Below are positions 53,291 to 64,000 of a stretch of 64,000 nt of DNA, piece by piece. A model generated the notes under the pieces. It saw only the letters and a program-made list of their open reading frames with translations. It made no database searches and had not been told where the DNA came from. Source of the DNA: Cichorium intybus (lineage: Eukaryota; Streptophyta; Magnoliopsida; Asterales; Asteraceae); NCBI GenBank assembly GCA_023525715.1, contig CM042012.1:35822651-35886650 (forward strand). Direction: 5' to 3'. How positions within the stretch are numbered: position 1 is the stretch's first letter; each line of letters begins with the position of its first letter. Position numbers and translations under genes: made by a program.

Positions 53291-55280
53291 AAAATCTTTT
53301 GAAGAAATTCGGACAATGAATGGACAAATATGTACAAGTTTTAGAGATCCATGTTATGCTCTAGGTCTTTTAGACGATGATAGGGAATACATAAATGCAA
53401 TTAAAGAAGCAAGTCATTCGGATTCCGGTTTCTATCTACGATTATTTGCAACAATGTTAATCTCTGATTCTTTGGCTAGACCTGATTTTGTGTGGGTAAG
53501 TATATGGGAATGCCTTTCGGATGGTATTATCTACAATCAACAAAATCGATTGAAGTCTCCAGGTATTTTATTTATCTTTACTAAAGCTTTACTTTATATA
53601 TACATGTTAATTATATTCTTCATAATTAACATTCTACAAATTTATCTCTTGCTGAACATCAACTGAAGAACTTGATGCTGTTTGAGATTGAATCATTTTT
53701 ACTTTGAAACAATTTGAGCCTCTACTATTTTACACAGATGCCGTATCCATACCATGAATCTGTATCTTCATCAAACAATCGTTTGATTACCGAGGAGCTG
53801 TCTTATGACAACACAAGCCTACAAAACGAATTTGATGAACTTATTTCTTCATTAACGGATGAACAAATAGCTATTTTTTATGAAGTCATGACTGTTATTA
53901 CATATAATAAATGCGGTTTGTTTTTTGTTTATGGGTATGGTGGAACTGGTAAAACATTTATTTGGAAGACATTATTTACAGTTTTAAGATCTAAAGATGA
54001 AATTGTTTTAAATGTTGCTTCAAGTGGTATTGCTTTTTTGTTACTGACCGGAGGTAGGACAGCACACTCACGCTTTCATATTCCTTTAAATCTTAATGAA
54101 GATTCTCTTTGTTTTATAAAGCCAAACAGTTATATTTATAAACTATTAAAAGAAACACCGCTGGGATGAAGCACCGATGGTTTATAAGTACACATTTGAA
54201 GCTTGGATCGAACATTGAATGATATATTAAGTTGTGATAATGTTATCAACTTTGAATCTCCTTTTGGAGGAAAAGTCATTGTTTTTAGAGGAGATTTTAG
54301 AGAAATTCTTCTAGTGATTGCCAACGATAGTAGACATGACGTTGTTAATGCGTCATTAAGTTCTTCATATATATAGGATAAATATAAAGTCCTTAAATTA
54401 ACCAAGAACATGAGGTTGATTGTTGGAAGCAGACCATTTGATATTGAACAAACAAGGTTGTTTGCGAATTGGCTGTTGGATATAGGAGAAGGCAATGTTG
54501 GTCCTTCGAATGATGGTGATTGGGTTATTGATATTCCTGAGGATCTTACCATAACTCAATCATATGATCCTATAAGTTCATTAATTGAGTTTGTATATCC
54601 TTTATTTTTCAAAACTTTAACAATCCTCATTATTTTCAAGACAGAGCAATACTGGCACAAAAATGAGGTAGTTTAGTAAATAAACGTTCGACTACGATCA
54701 TTGTTTCCAGGAGAAGAGAAGAATATTTGAGCTCAGATACACTTTGTCAGTCAGAATTTATTCAAGATCAATTTGATGAGAATTATACACACCAAATGTT
54801 CTAAATGGTCTAAATGGTCTTAGACTCTCAGGATTGCCAAATCATAAGCTAATTTTAAAAGTCGGTGTTCCGGTTATGCTTCTTAGAAACATAGATCAGA
54901 AAAATGGATTATTTAATGGAACTAGACTTCAAGTCGTATAATTGGGTAATCGAGTCATAGAAGCAGTTGTCATAATTGGGAATAATATCGGGCATCATAC
55001 TTTTATCACAAGAATGTCATTAACACCTTCTGACAAAAAGATGCTTTTCAAATTCAAAAGAAGACAATTTCCGATTCCTATTTGTTTTGCTATGACCATA
55101 AACAAAAGTCAAGGACAATCATTATCAAATTTTGGGTTGTTTCAGAGGCAACCAGTTTCCACACACGACCAATTATATATTGCTTTATCAAGAGTGAAGA
55201 GTAAAAAATGATTAAAGTTATTAATTCTAGATAAAGATGGTGGTTGCATGATGAACAAAACTTCAAATGTTGTATACAAA
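53291..55280 (+). pseudogene. Helitron helicase, segment 3 (PIF1-like core)
   Basis: The sequence starts in the EEIRTMNGQICTSF / CYALGLLDDDREYI block and continues to RPDFVWVSIWECLSD. A likely intron or insertion (53565-53655) and stops follow. The core then resumes (about 53740) with SSLTDEQIAIFYEVM and the Walker A motif GYGGTGKT at about 53934-53957. Later blocks are GGKVIVFRGDFREIL (about 54259-54303), RLIVGS..FANWLLDIGEG (about 54414-54490) and the C-terminal TINKSQGQSL and YIALSRVKS motifs (55090-55199). There are at least five frame breaks or stops. PIF1-type helicase at the C-terminus of a transposon protein is specific to Helitrons. Confidence 0.9.
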
Positions 55281-55519
55281 GAAGTCTTTCAAAATTTATT
55301 TTAAAATACTTTTTTTTTGTTCTTATAACATTTATTCATTATTACTTAGAATATCAAAGTTTTGCATATTTTTATATTATTTTTTTTCAGTTCATTCAAA
55401 TATATCATTGCTAAGTTAATTTATTTGTTAATTTTTTCTATAACAACTACATTTTAATATTTCTATAATTATTTAAGTCATATTAATATTTTTTGTAACA
55501 AATAATTTTTTTAATCGTC

Positions 55520-55542
55520 ACGCCCACGGGTTTATAACCTAA
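55520..55542 (+). other. Probable Helitron 3' terminus (CTAA before T)
   Basis: The segment ends ACGGGTTTATAACCTAA followed by T. Plant Helitrons end in CTRR before a host T, with a short GC-rich hairpin 5-12 bp inside. Here CGCCCACGGG provides a poor, possibly decayed hairpin. The position about 260 bp after the helicase end fits. Confidence 0.5.
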
Positions 55543-56013
55543 TTGTAAAATAACTCTCTTAGATTAAGTTAAAAATTGTTTAAATATGATAGCTAATTTT
55601 TTTATGATCAAGTATAAAACTAATAATTGTTTTGTAGGAGGCAAAAAAGACTCCACGAGCCTTGAAAGTGTTGCCAAACACGAGAACCCTAATCCAACAT
55701 TCAGAATGTAGGAAAAAGAGTAAATAAAAACTCGTAATTGTGACCTTCGTATCCATTTTGCACAAGTAGGAAGATTCTCTGAAGCAACGCTACCATATTC
55801 CATGTCCTTTCTCTTTTACAATTATCGTTTGTTTTTGGTCTGATTGTTAATTTTCCTTTTATATCTACCGATCCACCACCATCACCTGTTCTCTTCCATC
55901 AACGGAGAAAAAGGGGTTTGATCGTTGCCCCAATTTCATATATACATCATCAAGGTGAAGAACTAGCAGAAATACATAAAAAGAAGTCGATTGAATTTCA
56001 ATTTTCAACAGCC
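55543..56013. other. Upstream region of the ARF gene
   Basis: Promoter and 5' UTR of the GTPase gene should lie here. No clear TATA box was identified. No other gene was recognised. Confidence 0.5.
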
Positions 56014-57668
56014 ATGGGGCAAGTTTTTCGCAAGCTCTTCGATGCATTCTTCGGCAACAGCGAGATGCGGGTACTCTTTCGCTTCCGCTCTTTCATTTAA
56101 TCCGTTTTCTGTGTTAGCTTTGGTTATGCAGTTGTAGTTTGTCGTCAGTCTGGCTGATTTGATGTCGTAGGTTATTATTCTGTAATTGGAATTGTTGGGG
56201 TGCTACCACTATTATGTCTTAGACAAGATTCTAGGGTTTTGACTTGTATCGCAACAAATTGAGCTGGATTGAACTGGACCAATCTATACTATCTCCATAT
56301 TTGGTTCAATTGTGAACTTTGAGAACAATCACCAACTGAATTGGATCTTGTAACTTTCTGTATCCATGTATAGTAACTTATCGGTATCATCAGTAAATCT
56401 ATGGGTATCTAATTTGGTTTTGGCACAAACAGGTTGTCATGCTGGGGCTAGATGCAGCAGGGAAAACAACCATACTATACAAGCTGCATATTGGAGAAGT
56501 TCTATCAACTGTTCCTACAATTGGTAAGTCATCCTGATATGAGTAAAAATTATCGTATGCCAATGGTGCTAATCTTTGGGTGAGTATGTATATTTATTGC
56601 TTTACAGTAAGCCCTAAACCACAAAACAGGCTATGTATCATAAATGATTGGTTAAAAATTTGAAATTATTGTCTCTTTTTGGCAGGTTTTAATGTGGAAA
56701 AAGTTCAATACAAGAATGTGGTGTTCACGGTTTGGGATGTTGGAGGGCAAGAAAAGCTTCGGCCCTTGTGGAGGCATTACTTCAATGACACAAATGGATT
56801 GGTAAGAATAACCATAATTTCTGTTGTGTTTTTAACTAATTTTTTAATTTAAAAAGTCAAATTGTTTAGTGCTGTTAATCTTTTTAAAATCTACTTTCAA
56901 GAGTCTCAAAAAGTGAGATAAGTTATCCTTCTTATTGTTGGGATATATTATATAATTTCTTGAAATTTAAAATGTGTTATACTAAGATTTTTATATCCAG
57001 ATTTATGTTGTTGACTCTTTGGACCGAGAGAGAATAGGCAGAGCAAAGGCAGAATTTCAGGTATTTTATAATTTGATTTTGTATCTCAGATGGATATTAT
57101 TCTCATATTTCTCTATCTTCCTTACTCTTTCCATTTGCATTTTATTCTCAGGCCATTATCAATGATCCTTTCATGCTTAATTGTGTCATCTTGATTTTTG
57201 CAAACAAACAAGACATGGTATGCTTCATACTTCTCATAAGACTCTTTCAGTTTCTTAAAATTGTTGTAAATCATTTCAACAAGATGAACTCATTTTGGTC
57301 CTTACAGTTATTGTCACCATCATCATCATGTGATAGAACAAAACTAGCAATACTTGTTCAAGTTGAAGCATTAACATAATCATTTAGGTCAACACATAGG
57401 TTGAATAAAAACATTGTCCTTGTTGGTCTTTGGGATCTTGTTTATAAATTACATATGAAATGAAACTGATTTATGGGTTATGTATGTGTAGAAAGGAGCA
57501 ATGACACCAATGGAGGTGTGTGAAGGATTGGGTCTGTATGAACTGAAAAACAGAAAATGGCATATACAAGGGACATGTGCTCTTAGAGGGGATGGGTTAT
57601 ATGAGGGGTTGGACTGGCTGGCAAGCACTTTAAAGGACATGAAGGCGGCAAGCACCTCGTCTTTCTGA
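56014..57668 (+). CDS. ADP-ribosylation factor family GTPase (ARFB-like)
   Basis: Six exons: 56014-56070, 56433-56523, 56686-56801, 57001-57060, 57152-57217 and 57492-57668. They join in frame to 188 aa, the normal ARF length. Gly2 is present for N-myristoylation and is followed by an amphipathic helix. The GTP-binding motifs are complete: GLDAAGKT at 24-31, switch I PTIGFN, WDVGGQ at 66-71, NKQD at 126-129, and a CAL motif in GTCALRGDGLYEGLDWL. ARF proteins recruit coat proteins to Golgi, endosomal or plasma membranes. The start MGQVFRKLFDAFFGN resembles the plant ARFB subgroup more than ARF1. The subgroup call is from memory and should be treated as likely, not certain. Confidence 0.92.
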
Positions 57669-58413
57669 TTAATGTTTGACTTTTTTTCATGTATATTCAG
57701 AGCACATGAGCCTTGGATCGAATGGGTGGTTGTTGTGCATGGCACCCTGTGTAGTGACATTATTATTCGCATAATGTAAAGAAGAGGAATTACTGCTGTG
57801 TGGGTGTTTTATTCAGAACTCTAATCTATGTATTATGGCAGAGAAAAAGTGAGCTGAAATTGGTGTGTTTGATTTTCTTTAACAGCCAAATGCACATAAA
57901 AAGAACATTTTTTTTTTTTTTTTTTTTTAAGGAATGTACTTTCAAAATCGATGGTTACTGCCAAATTGGTCACAAATCAATTACATCATGTTCGCGTAGG
58001 CTAATTGATTGTTTAGGAAGTGTACACCAATTGATCAAAAATTGGCGCATCAATTATAAAACTAAGTCCAAACATCCAAGGCGTATCCACAGGAAGCAAA
58101 GATATGCACTTTGGTTTTGAAGTTTCGAAACTGAGTTGTCACATAAAGAGCAATACACGAAATCTAGTCACTCCTCTAGTAGAAATGTTAGCTTAGTAGG
58201 AAGTTGACCCAACTTCAGCCACCATGCAAACATGTTAACTTTCAGTTGCATCCAATTGTCCTAGCTGAAGACAATAATTTTCGACAGATCACATACACAA
58301 CTCCATTGACTAGACCCATCATATAATCGTCTTGTTTAAATTCAGTAATCGGCTCAACTCGACAGACTCTCTTCCTTCACACATAGGCGTTTTCCAATTC
58401 CATAACCACTCAC
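57669..58413. other. 3' flank of the ARF gene
   Basis: Includes a run of about 20 T near 57910-57928. No gene was recognised; the part after about 57985 may be 3' UTR of the LINE fragment that follows on the minus strand. Confidence 0.4.
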
Positions 58414-59360
58414 CTATAGTGTTCCACATAGCATATCTATTAGAAAGTATGGAGTTTTTTTAGAGCTTAACATCAAGAAACTAGCGGGATGACACCAAAT
58501 TACAAACGAGAAGTAACTTAGACCAGGATTTTGAAACCAACCTACCCAATTAATATTACCTTTTTTATATCTAGCATTACACCACAAAAAGACGAAGTCA
58601 CAACACCATCCCATAAGACACGCCTTTTTGACTTTGGACTTTTGAAAAACACCCTGTTACGAAATCTCCAAATACACCAAAGTGCAATATACACAACATC
58701 AAAGCAAAGATGACTCTCCTTCTTGAACTTCACATTCGCTAACCACACCTTCCAGGCCCTATGAGACCGAGTCGTATCTACGGGAACACCCTACCACCAA
58801 TCAATCTCCAAATATTGATAGCCACCTTATTGCCGATTAACAAATGACCAACAGACTCCAAAACAGATTCACAACACGGACAAAGGAAAGAATCGAGATC
58901 CAAACATCTCATAGAAATTAGAAAGGTTATATCTAGTAAGGAATTTATTTAACTCCATCCTTCACATAAAAACATTAACCTTAATTGGAAAGAAATATTC
59001 CAATGAAACGAAGTTTGGCAACACACCAAAATCTTGGAATCAATGCGATTTCTGCAAGACAACGCATAAAACTCCCCAAAAACATGAAGAGCCCAAATCC
59101 ATTTATCCTCTTGACCAGACACATTACCCAAACGATGTTGTATCTCCAAGAATTGATCCTCATTTGCACCATCTCTAGGAGGACATCTAAAAGTCATACC
59201 CCAATCAACCAACTGGACACTATCAGTTACAATAGCATCTTTCTAATTGTCAAAAGCAAAAACCCTAAAAAACTTGTCTCTAAAAGAACACTCACCAATC
59301 CAAACCTCCTCCCAAAACAAATAAGATGTGTCATTCCTTATATTTTAAGCACAAGGAAAG
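58414..59360 (-). pseudogene. LINE (L1-type) ORF2, C-terminal fragment
   Basis: On the minus strand, pieces in two or more frames run as follows. First comes FWEEVWIGECSFRDKFFRVFA (about 59275-59340), then SVQLVDWG and a RPPRDGANEDQF-like block. Next is a WIWAL...F.A...R.ID zinc-binding region (zf-RVT, 58950-59200). The fragment ends in the ALWCIWRFRNRVFF motif at about 58660 that closes plant L1-type ORF2 proteins. The reverse transcriptase and endonuclease parts are missing, consistent with the usual 5' truncation. Stops are present. Confidence 0.8.
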
Positions 59361-59371
59361 TGATCGAAGTT

Positions 59372-59576
59372 AGGGCTGTAACCGAATGTTCGGTGAACCG
59401 TTCGTAAACTGTTTGACGGGAAGTTCGTTTCTATTTAATAAATGAACGAAAATGAACAAAAATTCTCATTCGTTTAGTTAAACGAACAAAGATGAACAAT
59501 GGTCTCGTTCGTTCAATTATGTTTGTGAACTTTAGTTTATGTTTGTTCGTTTAAGTTGCTTTTATGTTCATATATG
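59372..59576. mobile_element. Fragment of a TTCGTTCGTTTA-rich short transposon
   Basis: Starts AGGGCTGTAACCGAATGTTCGG and contains many GTTCGTTT and AACGAAC units in both orientations, the texture of plant hAT-type MITEs. It is cut at 59577 by the copia LTR, so its other half should lie beyond the copia element. Classification is tentative. Confidence 0.45.
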
Positions 59577-60309
59577 TGAAAGGCTTTCTGCAAATTTATG
59601 AACTAAAACCCTAAGTTCACATGCAATCTATGATGATCTATGTTTTCTATCTTTGAACATATAAATATTTTCTAAAAAGGCCAACAGGAAAATTGCTAAA
59701 GAATTAAATCAGAAAAACTAACCGTTAGGATTTCTTGGAAGCAAAGCAACAAAAGTATCTTTCCTCAAATGAAGTCACACCCAGAAGCTGGAGGGGAGGG
59801 TCACGAAAATTCCAGAGAGAACAGGAGAGAATAGCACTGATTTATGAGGTCCAAGGGTCCCTATTTATAGGCTACCAGACAGCCCTTAGAGATAAACCCC
59901 GTTTGACTTTCAAACTGAGATAAACCCTATCTCTAAGCCTTTTTCCGGATTACTGATACGCGCACCGCGACTCATACACATGCGCGTCGCGTGTGTCCAA
60001 TTCAACTATTGAGTTGGAACAACTTTAGCCCCTGTCCTTTTGATTAATCTAATTAATGCCACAAAAATTAATCCAATTAATTCCTGATTAATTATTAATC
60101 AAATAATACTATTTCTATTTAATACATTATTTCCATAATATATTAACAAACTATTTCTATTGATTTATTAATCATATAATAAATCAATCTTTCTCTCTAC
60201 TGAACTTTCTACCAAACCTCCAGCTATGAGGGCAACCCAAATGGACTTTGCTTACTATTAATTTGGTAAATACTAATTATTAGTCATGGCTTAGACACCT
60301 AATCCAACA
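59577..60309 (-). repeat. 3' LTR of the right copia element (733 bp)
   Basis: On the minus strand it begins TGTTGGATTAGG (ending at 60309) and ends CCTTTCA at 59577. It aligns with 7742-8519. It contains an ACTCATACACATGCGCG segment with GC-rich partners near 59955-59995. Confidence 0.85.
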
Positions 60310-60320
60310 GTCTCCCACTT
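60310..60320 (-). other. Polypurine tract (right copia)
   Basis: AAGTGGGAGAC on the minus strand, directly before the LTR and identical to 7731-7741. Confidence 0.85.
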
Positions 60321-61157
60321 GGATAAGTTTATGACTATAATTACTAATTTAGCCTCTAATTAATCAGCAAACTGTAGCTTCCTAGAAACTGCTGCCGAAC
60401 TCTGACCCAGTTAATTCTGTCTATAGATAAGTGATCAGATGATCCTCCGTCCAACAATATATTTTTCAGACTCTAGACATAGATCGAGATCAATCTCGGT
60501 CTGATTCTTTGTTTCCCGATTTCTGATTTGCATATGACTTTAAGACTACTAATTGATCACATCAATTTAGTCCTGGTTGGCCAACACTTTTAGTCAACTT
60601 CAAAAATCATCGAGAGGCCTACAGATATCTGTTTCCCATCAGGGTCAATGGAAGAATAAGCTTTAACTCATATGCTTATATCTTTTACCAGACAAATCAC
60701 TCACAACAACACGTTTTATAACATCGAGTTACCGATGTGTTTTTGCATTATCAATGAACAATCGCCTTTGCAAATTATAACTCATATGTCTCTGCTTTAA
60801 GATCATAAGATATTACTCGTGATGTAATCCATGAAGCAATCTATTGAGCGTGGGTTTATCCAATACTCAAATCTCTATTTCTAAGCACTCATGAACGTTG
60901 TAGCAATCCCATTGCTATGTGTAACTCCTTAGACAATCTACAAACCAATTCATGACAGTCTTCGTTCATACTTACTCCCTAAAAGTATGAGCGACTGTGG
61001 ATATTTGAATAATCAAATTACTCAGGAAGTAAACATGCAAAATGAAACACAATGATAAACAATTGACAAATAGCAGTAAACAATAGTCATTATAAATTTC
61101 TATTATTAAATCACCAAAGTCAATTACATTTACATTGTTACAAGTTTCAAATCCTAT
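60321..61157 (-). other. 3' untranslated region of the right copia element
   Basis: About 840 bp without coding potential lie between the RNase H stop and the polypurine tract. The region is homologous to about 6970-7730 on the other strand, so it is a conserved non-coding part of this family. Confidence 0.8.
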
Positions 61158-62822
61158 CTAATTACAAAAACTAATATCATCTCTCAATCCTATGCTCCTA
61201 GCATGCTGATTGTGCTTGATCCTAATCAGAGCCTTTGTCAAGGGATCTGCAGGATTATTTTCAGATGATACCCTCTTTACAAGGAGGTGGCATTCTTCTA
61301 CTCTATGTCTGATATAGTGGTACTTTCTGTCGATATGCCTGGACTTTCCATGGTCTCTCGATTCCTTTGTCAAGGCAACCGCTCCTTCGTTATCGCAGAA
61401 CAGTTCCATGGGCTCCTGAATACTCGGGACTACTCCAAGGTCACCGATAAAGTTCTTCAACCAAGCCGCTTCCTTTGACGCTTCACTCGCTGCTATGTAC
61501 TCTGATTCACACGTAGAATCAGCCATCGTCTCTTGCTTGGAACTTTTCCAAGTAACTGCTCCCCCATTTAAAAGGAATACCCAGCCCGACTGAGATCGAC
61601 CATTGTCTCTACCTGTCTAAAAGCTGGCATCTGTATACACGTTAACTCTCAAAGTATCACTGCCACCAAGGACTAACACCATGTTCTTTGTCCTTCGCAG
61701 ATAATTGAGTATATTCTTGACAGCTATCCAATGCGCCCTTCCAGGGTTTCCCTAGTACCGACTGACCATGCTCAAAGCAAAGGCCACATCAGGGCGAGTA
61801 CACGTCATAGCGTACATGATCGACCCCACAGCCGAAGCATAAGGTACCCGACTCATGTCGGCTATCTCCTCGTCTGTACTCGGACTTTGAGTCTTACTCA
61901 ACTTTGCATTACTCTTGATATGTAGCTCTCTCTTCTTGGAATTTTTCGTACTAAACCTCTTTAGTACCTTTTCCAAGTATGTACTCTGACTAAGTCCAAT
62001 TAGTCTCTTCTTCCTATCTCTCAATATTCTTATCCTGAGAATATAAGTGGCTTCTCCTAGGTCTTTTAAGGCGAAACACTTCCCAAGCCAAGACTTGACA
62101 TCTTGCAAGGTTGAAATGTCGTTTCCCATTAGCAATATGTCATCAACATACAGCACCAGAAAAGTGACTATACTCCCACTAGCCTTGACATATAGGCAGG
62201 ACTCATCCTCGCTCCTAGAGAAACCAAACTCTTTGAATTTCTCATGGAAACAAATATTCCAGCTGCGAAAAGCTTGTTTCAATCTGTAGATCTATTTCTC
62301 AAGCTTACACACCTTATCAGGATACTTTGCATCGACAAAACCCTATGGCTGATTCATGTAAACATCCTCAGTCAACTTCCCATTAAGGAAAGCGGTTTTG
62401 ACGTCCATCTGCCAAATTTCATAGTCATGAAATGCAGCTATGGCTAGCATAATCCTAATAGACTTTACCTTGGACACTGGTGAGAAGGTCTCGTCATAGT
62501 CAACCCTCGGGGTTTGAGTAAAGCCCTTTGCAACCAGTCTTTCCTTAAAAGTGTGTACCTTTCCATCCATGTCGGTCTTCTTCTTGAAGATCCACTTGCA
62601 CCCGACTGTCTTTCGACCCGGTACATTGTCAACCAAGTTCCAAACTTGATTGTCATACATAGACTTGATCTCGCTGTCCATTGCCTCTTTCCACTTGGCA
62701 GACTCAGAGCCCGCCACTGCTTCCCGGTAGTTAGCTGGCTCATCCAAATTTATCAGTGTCCTATCACTGAAAAACGTATCCCCATCCGTAGTTATATGGA
62801 AACCATAAAACTCGGGTGGCAT
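61158..62822 (-). pseudogene. Copia reverse transcriptase and RNase H
   Basis: RT starts near 62700 with the WKEAMDSEIKSMYDN and NLVDNVPGRKTVGCKWIFK blocks. It continues to QMDVKTAFLNGKLTEDVYM and, after a break at about 62283-62342, to the catalytic LYVDDILLM at about 62130-62156. A further break occurs near 61527-61750. RNase H then shows STCESEYIAASEASKEAAWL and ENNPADPLTKAL, the closing motif of copia pol, before the stop at 61158. Stop codons and frame changes make this copy inactive. Confidence 0.9.
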
Positions 62823-62908
62823 GCTAACTCTATCGGAGCTCCTAAGAGGTAAAGATATATCAGTCGGACCAACAGGAACTTCTTCCTCTTGTTGGTTGCT
62901 AGTTTCTC

Positions 62909-63982
62909 CTAAGGTTGTGTCATCTGATGACTCTTGAATTTCTTCAAGATGAATGGTACTCCCACTGTCCTCTTTGAATATGAGCTCTCTCTCTCTCGAA
63001 AGACTCCTCGTCTAGCTACAAAGACCACATCCTCGCTTGGTCTGTAGAACAAGTATCCAAAAGACTGTTTAGGGTATCCAATGAAAATACACCTTTCGTT
63101 TCTTTTTGCGAGTTTGTCATGAGTCTCTCGTCTAACGAAAACCTCACAATCCCAAACTTTGATATGTTTTAATGAGGGAACTTTCCCTGTCCATATCTCA
63201 TGAGGTGTTTTAGCAACCTTCATAGTTGGGACAAGATTGAGGATGTGGGCGACAGTCTCTAAGGTATACCCCCAGAAGTGGATGGGAAGCGAAACTCGAC
63301 TCATCATGGAACGAACCATGTCCAACAGGGTTCGGTTACGCCTCTCGGCAACACCGTTCAACTGTGGTGTTCTGGGAGGTGTCAACTGTGAAACTATTCC
63401 ACATTCCTTTAGATAGTCTAGGAACTCGATACTAAGATACTCACCGCCTCTGTCGGATCTAAACATCTTTATCTTCCTGCCCAATTGATTCTCAACTTTG
63501 TTTTTGAACTCTTTGAACTTTTCAAAGGTGTCCGACTTGTGCTTGATTAGGTGGATATACTCATATCTACTATAATCGTTAGTAAAGGTCACGTAGAACC
63601 GTGTGCCATCCTATGTGGTTGATCTGAAGGGACCACACACATCTGTGTGTATGATGTCCAACAGACCTTCACCTCTTTCAAAAGATCATTTGAAAGGTGA
63701 TTTAGTCATCTTGCCCAACAGACAAGATTCGCATACATCATCCGTCTTGAGGTCGAATGATTTCAACACTCCATCCTTTTGGAGTTGGGCGATGCGTTTC
63801 TTGCTGATGTGCCCAAGACGACTATGCCACAAGCATGCCTTTTCTACACCACTAAAAGATTCAATATTCAATACACTATTTCCTAAATTGTCAACACATG
63901 TCACTGTTTCATACACACCAGAACAAGGTAAAGCTTCAAAAATAAAAACACCATTCTTAAAAACAGAAATTGAACCATTCAA
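62909..63982 (-). pseudogene. Copia GAG-pre-integrase and integrase
   Basis: LWHSRLGHISKKRIAQL and the following C-x2-C motif (CESCLLGKMTKSPF) form the HHCC zinc finger at about 63690-63850. The DDE core follows: FTNDYSRYEYIHLIKHKSD, FRSDRGGEYLSIEFLDYL and NGVAERRNRTLLDMVRSMM, with the catalytic Glu inside NGVAERRN. A break lies between 63593 and 63685. Confidence 0.9.
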
Positions 63983-64000
63983 ATTGTCAAAAGAATATTG

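Larger units (their letters stand above)
44413..55542 (+). mobile_element. Helitron remnant (helicase part), interrupted by two later insertions
   Basis: Three separated pieces (44413-44499, 45612-45708 and 53291-55280) read in order as the PIF1-like helicase part of a plant Helitron Rep-helicase. A MITE (44500-45611) and an LTR retrotransposon (45709-53290) split them, each flanked by an exact target duplication. At both sites the helicase frame continues when one target copy is counted once. The Rep nuclease part is missing, replaced on the left by MULE sequence. A Helitron-like 3' terminus lies near 55542. The helicase itself carries later stops and frameshifts. Confidence 0.85.
59577..64000 (-). 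mobile_element. Ty1/copia LTR retrotransposon, 3' part, continuing past window end
   Basis: On the minus strand the order is GAG-pre-integrase, integrase, reverse transcriptase, RNase H, 3' untranslated region, polypurine tract and LTR. Integrase before RT is diagnostic of Ty1/copia. The gag end and 5' LTR lie beyond 64000. The coding region has several stops and frameshifts. The LTR and 3' untranslated region match the left-end copia piece (about 6970-8519), so the window contains two members of one family in opposite orientation. Confidence 0.95.

Noticed and set aside
57449..57772. Minus-strand 107-codon frame
   Set aside because: It is antisense to the last exon of the ARF gene.

Overview
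The window is nuclear DNA of a flowering plant, most likely a eudicot. The evidence is multi-exon genes with short AT-rich introns, plant telo-box and site II promoter motifs, and many Ty3/gypsy, Ty1/copia, MULE, Helitron, LINE and MITE sequences. The style of the retroelements would suit Asteraceae, but that is only an impression. No bacterial, organellar or CRISPR feature was seen.

Layout: (1) 1-8519 is a nest. A Ty3/gypsy chromovirus-type element, whose 5' LTR is cut by the window edge, sits inside the 3' part of a Ty1/copia element. (2) 9182-10779 is a probable solo gypsy LTR, and 11230-11902 is a hAT-like non-autonomous element. (3) 13365-28356 is a gene-rich block: ATAD3-like AAA ATPase (+), complex I subunit NDUFS6 (-), NMD factor SMG9 (+), a heavily decayed copia element (22.2-26.3 kb), a Tourist-like MITE, and a small basic conserved protein (-). 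(4) 28.4-34.7 kb is AT-rich intergenic DNA with a 154-bp TA microsatellite. (5) 34932-41211 is a complete 29-exon exportin-1 (XPO1) gene. (6) 43.2-55.5 kb is a stack of nested transposons. A MULE transposase remnant abuts a Helitron helicase gene. That gene is interrupted first by a TTA-flanked MITE filled with a GGGTGG minisatellite, then by a 7.6-kb LTR retrotransposon with exact 5-bp duplications. (7) 56014-57668 is an ARF-family GTPase gene. (8) 58.4-64.0 kb holds a LINE 3' fragment, a hAT-like repeat piece and a copia element (-) of the same family as the one at the left edge.

The most unusual locus is the 7.6-kb LTR element at 45709-53290. Its two 1774-bp LTRs differ at only about a dozen sites, and it has a primer-binding site, a polypurine tract and AAAAT target duplications. 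I could recognise no gag or pol inside it. Instead it carries, on the opposite strand, an RWP-RK-domain transcription-factor gene that still has two introns and an upstream TATA box. This looks like a non-autonomous retrotransposon that captured a host regulatory gene. As it stands the gene has one frameshift and one in-frame stop.

The host genes are housekeeping genes: a mitochondrial membrane AAA ATPase, a respiratory complex I subunit, an mRNA surveillance factor, a nuclear export receptor and a membrane-traffic GTPase. They show no sign of working as a cluster. Exon boundaries were set by hand from GT-AG (two GC-AG) signals and checked for reading-frame closure. Two introns, one in ATAD3 and one in XPO1, appear to use GC donors.
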